Shown: positions 7,834 to 13,153 of the stretch, piece by piece | Layout: the number at the start of each line of letters is the position of its first letter | How positions within the stretch are numbered: the stretch's first letter is position 1 | NCBI GenBank assembly: GCA_003649515.1 | Contig: QMSC01000021.1 | Location: forward strand, 1 to 13,153 | DNA from: Thermoprotei archaeon | Lineage (GTDB): Archaea > Thermoproteota > Thermoprotei > Thermofilales > B20-G17 | Direction: 5' to 3' | Length of the DNA stretch: 13,153 nucleotides | Position numbers and translations under genes: made by a program | The notes under the pieces: model-generated | What the model was told of the DNA's origin: nothing | Databases searched by the model: none | The model's input: the letters and a program-made list of their open reading frames with translations, nothing else

Positions 7834-7991
7834 CTACACAAGAACCCTTCTTCACTCCATCATTGCGCGAAACCTCGTTCATCGCACCGCCCTTATTTAT
7901 TCTGAGGCTTCACTTTTAAACTTCTCGTGAGGTATTTTACGCGTTGAACATATTATCCTGATATTATCCTAATAATACGTGTGAAATATCT
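7834..7991. promoter_or_regulatory. Divergent promoter region with an 11-bp tandem repeat
   Basis: This 158-bp spacer lies between two outward-reading genes. For the minus-strand gene, TTTAAAAG (about 7913-7920) and AATAAATAAG (about 7890-7899) are TATA-like on that strand. For the plus-strand gene, a tandem repeat of ATATTATCCT (7950-7959 and 7961-7970) is followed by AATAAT, ending about 16 bp before the ATG. The repeat could be part of the promoter or a regulator site. No RNA gene is evident. Confidence 0.35.
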
Positions 7992-8267
7992 ATGTCAAGG
8001 TCAAGCGTCGTGAAGAGATGCATTAGAAGGAGTGTTGCTAGATTTATTAAGGCGTATCTGGGACTGAATCTATTTGTCCTACTATATGCGATTGTAAACG
8101 GCTATGTAAATTTAGTAAGCTTAGAGCATATAGTCAGAGTTTTCAAATTTTCAATATTTCTTCTCCAACTAATGCTTCCGCTACTAGGAGTTTTTCTCAT
8201 AATGGAGTTTCTAAGTATTTCTCGTAAAAGAAATAAGCATGTACTTGTTAAAAAAACTATATTATAG
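7992..8267 (+). CDS. Small two-helix membrane protein, function unknown
   Basis: A 91-residue basic protein with two hydrophobic helices, at about 21-42 and 53-75. The N-terminus (residues 1-20) is rich in Arg and Lys, as is the tail after residue 78, so by the positive-inside rule both ends should be cytosolic, with a short outer loop. There is no signal-peptidase site, cysteine pair or enzymatic motif, and I do not recognise a family. No clear SD precedes the ATG at 7992; AT-rich repeats just upstream suggest a short leader. It reads in the same direction as the DUF1512-type operon that begins 106 bp later and could be co-transcribed, though a TATA-like element in that gap suggests a separate promoter. 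Probably real, since the composition and topology are coherent, but short. Confidence 0.6.
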   Translation: MSRSSVVKRCIRRSVARFIKAYLGLNLFVLLYAIVNGYVNLVSLEHIVRVFKFSIFLLQLMLPLLGVFLIMEFLSISRKRNKHVLVKKTIL

Positions 8268-8343
8268 AAATTTTCTGTTAACTTGTCAAAAAGGCTAGGG
8301 CAGGTTTCTAGTATGGATGACGAATAAGGTAAATAAGTTTCTT

Positions 8344-8352
8344 ATTTTAAAT
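8344..8352 (+). promoter_or_regulatory. TATA-like element before the DUF1512-type operon
   Basis: ATTTTAAAT lies 22 bp before the ATG at 8374, the distance expected for an archaeal TATA box if transcription begins at or just before the start codon. A GGGG run at 8360-8363 offers only a weak SD, consistent with a leaderless or nearly leaderless mRNA. Confidence 0.4.
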
Positions 8353-8373
8353 CAGTTGAGGGGATAGTCGTAG

Positions 8374-9492
8374 ATGAATGGTAACATTGCCACCGATTTC
8401 ATCATGTGGTTTCTTTTCCTAGCCTTCTTTGCTTATATTATGAGAGAGCTTGAAATTTGGAGAATTATAAGAGATATCGAGCGATATATTTCATTGTACA
8501 AAAGCATTAGGGATAAAGCACTCGTAGTAACCCTCAATACATTTAAGGAAGTCGCTGCCAAGACGAAAAGTCGATTAGACTTGAAGATGCTTGAAGAGCG
8601 AGTTATGGGGTTGGTCGAGTCAGTTCTCATAGAGCCTGTATCCATGGATCCTTTCGGAATAGTGGGTAAGCTTAAACACATAGTTCTTACGGGAGATCGA
8701 ACAGCTACTCAAGAAGTGAAGAGACTTATTCCTGAGGCTAGTGAAACTGATGTTGAGAATTTAAAGAATCTAATCGCTGCATCGAGAAGTTTAAACATCA
8801 TTTATAAATCAGTAGATCACGTTTACAGGCTTGGGAGGAAGTTTAAGAGCATTTGGTTGCTCTATCAACTGCAAGCTCTCCTACCCTTTGTAACTGAAGC
8901 CATGCGCGCGCTTGAAAGCTCGCTTGAAGCTTTTACTAATGGTTTTCCTGTAGGTGATGGCGCAGGGCCTCTCTTAGCTGCAAGGTTCATAAAGAAATTC
9001 GGCGGGAACGAGCTAAAGATCGAAGAGATTGCGGAAGAAACCATAATGGCTGAGGTGCCCTTTAAGAATAGAAAAGTCCTAGTGATAAAAGCCAAAGGAC
9101 CTAGCGGTGTCACAGGAAGACTTGATGATGCCTTTGAAGAGATAGTAGTTAAGAGGAAAATACCGGTAAAGATGGTCATAACGGTCGATGCAGCACTAAA
9201 GTTTGAGGGCGAGAAGACGGGTACAATTGCCGAGGGCGTGGGTGTGGCTATAGGCGGCTTAGGCATAGAGAAATTCAACATAGAGAAAACAGCAGCTAGG
9301 GAGAAGATCCCACTCTATGCTGTGCTTATTAAGATGTCAGAAATAGATGCTTTATCAGTCATGAGCCGTGAAGTTTGTGAGGCAATAAACGTAGCTCTGA
9401 AAAACGTTGAGAGGATAATTGAGGAGCGTAGTCAGGAAAACGATATAGTTGTGTTAATAGGTGTGGGTAACACTATTGGAATAAGTCCTTGA
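8374..9492 (+). CDS. DUF1512-type membrane-anchored archaeal protein
   Basis: A 372-residue protein with one N-terminal hydrophobic helix (about 8-24), then a large hydrophilic domain expected on the cytosolic face. Glycine-rich blocks look like a nucleotide- or metabolite-binding core: VGDGAGPLLAARF (193-205), AKGPSGVTGRLDD (240-252), GTIAEGVGVAIGGLG (283-297) and a C-terminal LIGVGNTIGI (361-370). Length, N-terminal helix and these blocks match what I recall of DUF1512, a family of uncharacterised proteins mainly from crenarchaea; the assignment is from memory. It is the first gene of a three-gene run, with 17 bp before the next start. The partners (a membrane zinc-ribbon protein and an Nth-like iron-sulfur protein) suggest a membrane-linked task, but no reaction can be named. 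Confidence 0.75.
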   Translation: MNGNIATDFIMWFLFLAFFAYIMRELEIWRIIRDIERYISLYKSIRDKALVVTLNTFKEVAAKTKSRLDLKMLEERVMGLVESVLIEPVSMDPFGIVGKLKHIVLTGDRTATQEVKRLIPEASETDVENLKNLIAASRSLNIIYKSVDHVYRLGRKFKSIWLLYQLQALLPFVTEAMRALESSLEAFTNGFPVGDGAGPLLAARFIKKFGGNELKIEEIAEETIMAEVPFKNRKVLVIKAKGPSGVTGRLDDAFEEIVVKRKIPVKMVITVDAALKFEGEKTGTIAEGVGVAIGGLGIEKFNIEKTAAREKIPLYAVLIKMSEIDALSVMSREVCEAINVALKNVERIIEERSQENDIVVLIGVGNTIGISP

Positions 9493-9509
9493 TGAAACGG
9501 TGAATTAAT

Positions 9510-9905
9510 ATGAGCGAGGAACTGAGGAAAAGGAGGTTTCAAGCAATAGTCTTTCATACGTTCATACTAGTCCTATCTATAATAGTAGTCATCATTCTAA
9601 CTCTCCTTAACCTTAGATTGGGAGAGGATACGGGTGAAGCTCCCAATTTGATGCCCTTTCAAATCTTCATATTAATTATAGCATTCTACTCGGCGATGGA
9701 GGTATGGAGATACTATAAAATACGTATTCCTGAAATGTCTCTAGTTGAAGTATTGAAGTGCAATAAATGTGGATACGTGGAGAAGAGGCGTCCTCAGAAG
9801 GGTGATTTCGTCTTTAAGAAAGTTGGTGAATGCCCTAAATGTGGAGGAGTAATCTTTATAGAAAGCATTTACAAGGAAGTGAAGGCTAGAAAAAGTGAAC
9901 GATAA
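9510..9905 (+). CDS. Two-helix membrane protein with C-terminal zinc ribbon
   Basis: This 131-residue protein starts at the ATG at 9510, six bases after a clear SD (GGTGA, 9499-9503). A basic N-terminus (residues 5-9) precedes transmembrane helix 1 (about 11-35); an acidic loop (GEDTGEA) leads to helix 2 (about 49-67). The rest is cytosolic and carries a rubredoxin-like zinc ribbon, CNKCG (84-88) and CPKCGG (108-113), with 20 residues between the knuckles. Zinc ribbons of this kind usually mediate protein or nucleic-acid contact. It sits 17 bp after the DUF1512-type gene and 2 bp before the Nth-like gene, so it belongs to their operon and may tether a complex to the membrane. I know no characterised member; function is unassigned. 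Confidence 0.8.
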   Translation: MSEELRKRRFQAIVFHTFILVLSIIVVIILTLLNLRLGEDTGEAPNLMPFQIFILIIAFYSAMEVWRYYKIRIPEMSLVEVLKCNKCGYVEKRRPQKGDFVFKKVGECPKCGGVIFIESIYKEVKARKSER

Positions 9906-9907
9906 GT

Positions 9908-10879
9908 ATGTTCTTGCCGTATAGATACAGAGTTCTATTAAGAGAGTTAGAGAGGAAAATAGAGAGCGGAGAATATGAAAGCTTGAGATCAGTAATTACT
10001 GAGATTGAGGAAGAGGCCTTAGCCTTTTTTGAGAAAAGGATATCGATGGCAGGATTAAACGCGAAGCGTCCTCTGAAGTCCCTTCTACTGGGTTTATTCA
10101 TATACTCTTTGCTTGAGGACCTAGGATATGTACGACGACTAAGTCCGGAGCGGCTGGCAGTAGATTTCTATGAGATCGTAAGCAGGATAGGCGATATGGA
10201 CGTGGATATAGGTGCGTTTAAAGAGGATGATATTATAGAAGCTTCCCTTTATGCAAGTAGAATCTTTTCTACGTGCGATGAAACCCTTGTGAGAAGGGCT
10301 GTAGAAAGTATAAAGCTTCTTGCGGCTTTTTTAGAGAAAACTAAAGTTTCTGACGAATCCTCTCCTCTCGATATAGGACGGAAGTTTGTCCTCTTTATGC
10401 TTAAGGATGCAGCTAGGGCTCTCTCTCTGGATCTCTACGAGCCCAAAGCACCTTTATTCGGTTACATGTTAGTCTTATCTAGGTCAGGTTTCTCTCAGAA
10501 TGCCCTGGAGAGCTTACGTATTTCTTTAATGTCCCTCCCCTCGGGCAGTCAACGAATAGCGAACAATATTCTGCTGTACTTAGTGTACGTGCTCAGAGTA
10601 TGGAGGGATCACATCAGTTTCCTTCACGTACCAATAGATCCTCCTCTTTCTTATCTTATCGATAGGCTTGGATTGATCAGACCACTAACCTTGAGGAGAA
10701 GCGTAGATTACTTCGATTACAAATATGTGTTCCTACAAAAAATCGCTGCTAAGCTCTTCCCTTCACGACCCATAATGTTTGCACTGTTGAAGTACTTGAC
10801 GTTTAAGTACTGCAAGAGGAGGAGACCGTATTGTGAGGAGTGTCCTTTATCGTTTAACTGTGAAAGATATCTCACATGA
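9908..10879 (+). CDS. Diverged endonuclease-III-like protein with iron-sulfur cluster loop
   Basis: A 323-residue, mostly helical protein. Its C-terminus has four cysteines at 302, 309, 312 and 318, the exact C-x6-C-x2-C-x5-C pattern of the [4Fe-4S] loop of endonuclease III/MutY glycosylases. Upstream, LPSGSQRIAN (210-219) can be laid on the helix-hairpin-helix LPGVGRKTAN, and PIDPPLSYLIDRLGL (243-257) on the VDTH...R segment holding the catalytic Asp (here Asp244). On that alignment the lyase Lys becomes Arg216, the hairpin GVG becomes SGS, and about ten residues are inserted between the two elements. It may bind DNA or act as a monofunctional glycosylase, or be a non-catalytic relative. The first 150 residues match nothing I recognise. 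It starts 2 bp after the zinc-ribbon gene and is probably translationally linked to it. Confidence 0.7.
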   Translation: MFLPYRYRVLLRELERKIESGEYESLRSVITEIEEEALAFFEKRISMAGLNAKRPLKSLLLGLFIYSLLEDLGYVRRLSPERLAVDFYEIVSRIGDMDVDIGAFKEDDIIEASLYASRIFSTCDETLVRRAVESIKLLAAFLEKTKVSDESSPLDIGRKFVLFMLKDAARALSLDLYEPKAPLFGYMLVLSRSGFSQNALESLRISLMSLPSGSQRIANNILLYLVYVLRVWRDHISFLHVPIDPPLSYLIDRLGLIRPLTLRRSVDYFDYKYVFLQKIAAKLFPSRPIMFALLKYLTFKYCKRRRPYCEECPLSFNCERYLT

Positions 10880-10903
10880 AGGCTTACTCGTTTAACACGC
10901 TAG

Positions 10904-10924
10904 TATTCCAATATTATTGGAATA
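10904..10924. repeat. Perfect 9-bp inverted repeat with 3-nt loop
   Basis: TATTCCAAT, loop ATT, ATTGGAATA lies 24 bp after the Nth-like stop codon and about 65 bp before the next gene. In RNA it would form a hairpin; in DNA it is a dyad that a dimeric regulator could bind. A T-run is short downstream (TTT), so it is only a weak terminator candidate. Confidence 0.7.
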
Positions 10925-10953
10925 TTTCGTCTCTAAAGGGAGTGGTATCTTCA

Positions 10954-10960
10954 TTTAATA
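10954..10960 (+). promoter_or_regulatory. TATA-like element before the PRC-barrel-like gene
   Basis: TTTAATA ends 29 bp before the TTG start at 10990, close to the spacing of a leaderless archaeal promoter. The next gene has no convincing SD, which fits leaderless initiation. The assignment rests on position and composition only. Confidence 0.3.
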
Positions 10961-10989
10961 TAGATGGTTTTAATAGGTCGGTGTAGTTA

Positions 10990-11799
10990 TTGGCGAGCTT
11001 CATTTCGGGAAGGAGAAATAGGATCGAGGAGCTAAAAGAGAAGTATTGCTTCAGAACCGTTGAGGACGTACCTCTTGAGGAGTTACACGAGCTGAAAAGG
11101 GGAATTATTAGAAACCCTTACGGTAAAATGATAGGTTATGTCCTAAAAATAATCGCTGATAAACGTAAGAGAAGGGCCGAGAAGGTAGTCATTAAGCTAC
11201 TGAGGGAAGAAAACGAGCTCATAGTGCGAGAGAAGATCATCGAAGTTAATCCACGATTTCTCATAATATTCAACGGCTACATATTTCTCGTAAGAAATAT
11301 TGATGAAGTTACTCTGAACAAGATAGTGAAAATAGGGATGTCCAACGTTCTAACAGAGGATAACTTAGTTCTGACGCGTGAGGATGATAGCGTTTTAACA
11401 AGCCCGGTCACGATAGGCAAACAGTTCATTGAGGGCAGAACTACAATGAAAGCCGCGATGGATAGTACTAGGCAAGCAACGGCTATGAATACTTACAGTT
11501 CAGATATAACGGACGATGCCGCCAGGGATAGGGTCATGGAGATAAAGGTTAAAGACATGGGACTTCAAAGCGAGGATGAAAGAAGGGAACTTGAGTTAAC
11601 CCTTCTCACGCTTAAGGAGAAGTATGAAAACCTTCGAAGAGTTTTGCATGAGCTAACAAGTAGGTGGTTTAAAGGCTTCATAAGTCTGGACGATTATTTA
11701 GCCGAACAGGAGAAAATAAGAAGTGAATTAGAGGAGGTTAAAAGACTAATATCAGGGCTTGTAGGTGAAGGTGAAGGCTCTCTCTCATCTTTTCACTAA
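10990..11799 (+). CDS. PRC-barrel-like / coiled-coil protein with SHOCT-like C-terminus
   Basis: This 269-residue soluble protein starts at TTG (10990); an in-frame TAG two codons upstream rules out a longer form. The segment RNPYGKMIGYVLKI (41-54) and the following beta-rich stretch to about residue 103 resemble a PRC-barrel, a small beta-barrel found in several archaeal scaffold proteins. A charged linker (about 120-195) leads to a helical region (196-257) with strong coiled-coil character. Within it, WFKGFISLDDYLAEQEKI (226-243) has the look of a SHOCT motif, a short C-terminal oligomerisation element. PRC-barrel plus coiled coil is also the layout of the archaeal cell-division protein CdvA, but no cdvB or cdvC gene is in view and I see no sequence signature that would prove that identity. 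Treat as a scaffold-type protein of unknown role. Confidence 0.65.
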   Translation: MASFISGRRNRIEELKEKYCFRTVEDVPLEELHELKRGIIRNPYGKMIGYVLKIIADKRKRRAEKVVIKLLREENELIVREKIIEVNPRFLIIFNGYIFLVRNIDEVTLNKIVKIGMSNVLTEDNLVLTREDDSVLTSPVTIGKQFIEGRTTMKAAMDSTRQATAMNTYSSDITDDAARDRVMEIKVKDMGLQSEDERRELELTLLTLKEKYENLRRVLHELTSRWFKGFISLDDYLAEQEKIRSELEEVKRLISGLVGEGEGSLSSFH

Positions 11800-11811
11800 T
11801 AGAACCCTGTG

Positions 11812-11836
11812 CTTTTCTCCTCCTTTCTAATTTCAC
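11812..11836 (+). terminator. Possible pyrimidine-rich terminator
   Basis: A T/C-rich tract with TTTT and two TTT runs begins 13 bp after the PRC-like gene stop and before the cysS promoter. Archaeal termination often uses such U-rich tracts without a hairpin. Assignment is by position and composition. Confidence 0.3.
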
Positions 11837-11864
11837 TCACATAAATTTTCCACGGCGTCGATAC

Positions 11865-11880
11865 TATAAATTATATAAGT
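11865..11880 (+). promoter_or_regulatory. TATA box of cysS
   Basis: Two overlapping TATA-like sequences, CTATAAATT (11865-11873) and TTATATAAG (11871-11879), lie 32-47 bp before the ATG at 11912. Transcription would begin near 11893-11903, giving a short leader of about 10-20 nt that contains only a weak purine patch (CGGGG). Confidence 0.5.
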
Positions 11881-11911
11881 TTTGAGGATAAGTCTTGTTC
11901 CGGGGCTGTTA

Positions 11912-13153
11912 ATGTTAAAGATAACGGATACTCTTCGAGGGACAAAGGAGGAGTTTAAGCCCCTAAAGGATGATACGGTCACAATATACATCTGCGGACC
12001 AACAGTTTATGATTACACGCATATAGGCCATGCTAGAACTTACATAGCGTTCGACGTAATTGTAAGATATCTGAAGTATAAGGGATATAAAGTAAAGTAC
12101 GTTGTGAACATAACCGACGTAGAGGATAAAATCATAAGAAAGGCTAAGGAACTTGGAACAACTCCTGAAAAGGTTGCTAGGACATTTGAGAAGGATTTCT
12201 TTGAGGTTTCAAGGATTCTCAACTTATTACCTGCAGATTATTACCCAAGAGTTACAGAGCACATTGAGGATATCATTAAGGTAGTGCAGACCCTAATAGA
12301 AAAGGGATACGCATATAGCGTTGATGGAGACGTGTACTTTGACGTCACTAAGTTTAAGGATTATGGTAAACTTTCAAAACAGAAACTAGAAGCTTTAATG
12401 GCTGGCGCGAGGATCGAGGTAGATGAGAGAAAAAGGAATCCAGCGGATTTTGCTCTTTGGAAAAGGGCAAAGGAAGGGGAGCCTGCATGGAAGAGTCCCT
12501 GGGGTTATGGAAGACCCGGCTGGCACATAGAATGTACCGTGATGTCCATAAGGTATCTGGGCGAACAGATAGATATTCACGGTGGAGGAGCGGATTTAAT
12601 ATTCCCGCACCATGAAAACGAAATAGCTCAATCGGAAGCCTATACGGGCAAGAAGCCTTTCGTAAGATACTGGCTTCACACGGGGCTACTTCAAGTCAAA
12701 GGTGAAAAGATGTCAAAGTCTCTTGGGAACATAATATCGGTCAGAGAGTTTGTTTCAAAATATCCTCCTGACGTTCTAAGATTCATAGTGGTCTCATCAC
12801 ATTATCGTAGCCCTATAGAATTCTCATTTGAGAAAGCTGAGCAAGCCAAGGAGTCGGTTGGTAGAATACATTGCCTATTAGAGAAGCTAAGGCTTATGAC
12901 ACGCACTGTAAAGTCCATTGACATTGATGAGAGGAGCTTGGATGGAGAGAGCCGTTTTCTCTACGAGAAGGTGAATAACGTGGTTAGGAAATTTGAGGAA
13001 TGCATGGATAACGATTTCCATACTCCAAGCGCGCTTGCAAAGATCTTCGAACTGGTAAGCTTTCTAGAGAATATCTTGTACAGACCGAAAATACCTGTGA
13101 GTCCTGAAGTATTAAGGTATGCATACGATGTTCTCCGAAAGTTGTTAAAAGAC
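11912..13153 (+). CDS. cysS: Cysteinyl-tRNA synthetase (3' end cut by window edge)
   Basis: This class I synthetase charges tRNA-Cys with cysteine using ATP. 414 residues are visible of the usual 460-480. The HIGH motif (THIGHAR, residues 36-42) follows CGPTVYDY, and KMSKS is at 266-270 (GEKMSKSLGN). Zinc ligands Cys28, Cys208, His233 and Glu237 match the bacterial enzyme's positions almost one for one; the Zn site discriminates cysteine from serine. GGGADLIFPHHENE (224-237) is the family signature. The ATG at 11912 is preferred because the protein then begins directly with the typical LKITDTL; an in-frame TTG at 11882 would lie at or above the predicted transcription start. It is monocistronic as far as the window shows, with its own TATA box. 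The anticodon-binding region runs off the right edge. Confidence 0.97.
   Translation, partial: MLKITDTLRGTKEEFKPLKDDTVTIYICGPTVYDYTHIGHARTYIAFDVIVRYLKYKGYKVKYVVNITDVEDKIIRKAKELGTTPEKVARTFEKDFFEVSRILNLLPADYYPRVTEHIEDIIKVVQTLIEKGYAYSVDGDVYFDVTKFKDYGKLSKQKLEALMAGARIEVDERKRNPADFALWKRAKEGEPAWKSPWGYGRPGWHIECTVMSIRYLGEQIDIHGGGADLIFPHHENEIAQSEAYTGKKPFVRYWLHTGLLQVKGEKMSKSLGNIISVREFVSKYPPDVLRFIVVSSHYRSPIEFSFEKAEQAKESVGRIHCLLEKLRLMTRTVKSIDIDERSLDGESRFLYEKVNNVVRKFEECMDNDFHTPSALAKIFELVSFLENILYRPKIPVSPEVLRYAYDVLRKLLKD

Noticed and set aside
7815..7886. A 23-codon ORF on the minus strand (ATG at 7886) upstream of and overlapping the PP-loop gene start, with GGCGGTG before it
   Set aside because: It is short, has no recognisable motif and could be chance in a promoter region; kept only as a possible upstream leader ORF.
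8865..9281. 138-codon minus-strand ORF, Ser/Pro-rich
   Set aside because: It is antisense to the DUF1512-type gene, with the low-complexity Ser/Thr/Pro composition typical of a shadow frame.
5899..13153. Functional link between the PAPS-reductase-like protein and cysteinyl-tRNA synthetase as a cysteine/sulfur cluster
   Set aside because: They are about 4 kb apart, on opposite strands, separated by unrelated genes, and cysS has its own promoter.

Overview
This window is archaeal chromosomal DNA, probably from a thermophilic member of the Thermoproteota (Crenarchaeota and relatives). The evidence is both subunits of DNA topoisomerase VI, an archaeal XPB-type helicase, a DUF1512-type membrane protein (a family I know from crenarchaea), a PAPS-reductase-like protein with a PUA domain, Shine-Dalgarno sites matching the archaeal anti-SD (GAGGTGAT, GGTGA) and TATA boxes close to start codons. 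I cannot assign order or genus from the sequence. Genes are tightly packed, with no phage genes, IS elements, CRISPR arrays, rRNA or tRNA genes visible. The one selfish element is an intein.

Left third (1-5574), DNA topology and repair. A 5'-truncated XPB-like helicase (+) ends exactly where the topoisomerase VI operon (-) ends, stop codon against stop codon. The operon is top6B then top6A. top6A carries a 472-residue in-frame intein with LAGLIDADG endonuclease motifs. It is inserted inside the TOPRIM metal-binding Asp-x-Asp of the catalytic subunit, so the type IIB topoisomerase can only be active after protein splicing.

Middle (5575-7991). A short divergent promoter region separates top6B from a 58-codon zinc-finger protein gene with a TTG start. 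That small gene overlaps, tail to tail, a 644-residue iron-sulfur protein: a PUA domain, a PAPS-reductase-like PP-loop domain with a CC...CxxC cluster motif, and two ferredoxin-type [4Fe-4S] motifs. It lacks the C-terminal ECGLH motif of true PAPS/APS reductases, so RNA or another molecule is a more likely substrate. A second divergent region holds an 11-bp tandem repeat.

Right half (7992-13153, all +). First comes a small two-helix membrane protein. Then follows a tight three-gene operon: a membrane-anchored DUF1512-type protein, a two-helix membrane protein with a cytosolic zinc ribbon, and a highly diverged endonuclease-III-like protein that keeps the iron-sulfur cluster loop but has Arg at the catalytic Lys position. 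After a short spacer with a perfect 9-bp inverted repeat comes a protein with a PRC-barrel-like N-terminus and a coiled-coil/SHOCT-like C-terminus. The window closes with cysteinyl-tRNA synthetase, cut at the right edge.

The points most worth following up are the Topo VI intein, the membrane/zinc-ribbon/Nth-like operon, and the iron-sulfur PP-loop protein with its overlapping small zinc-finger gene.
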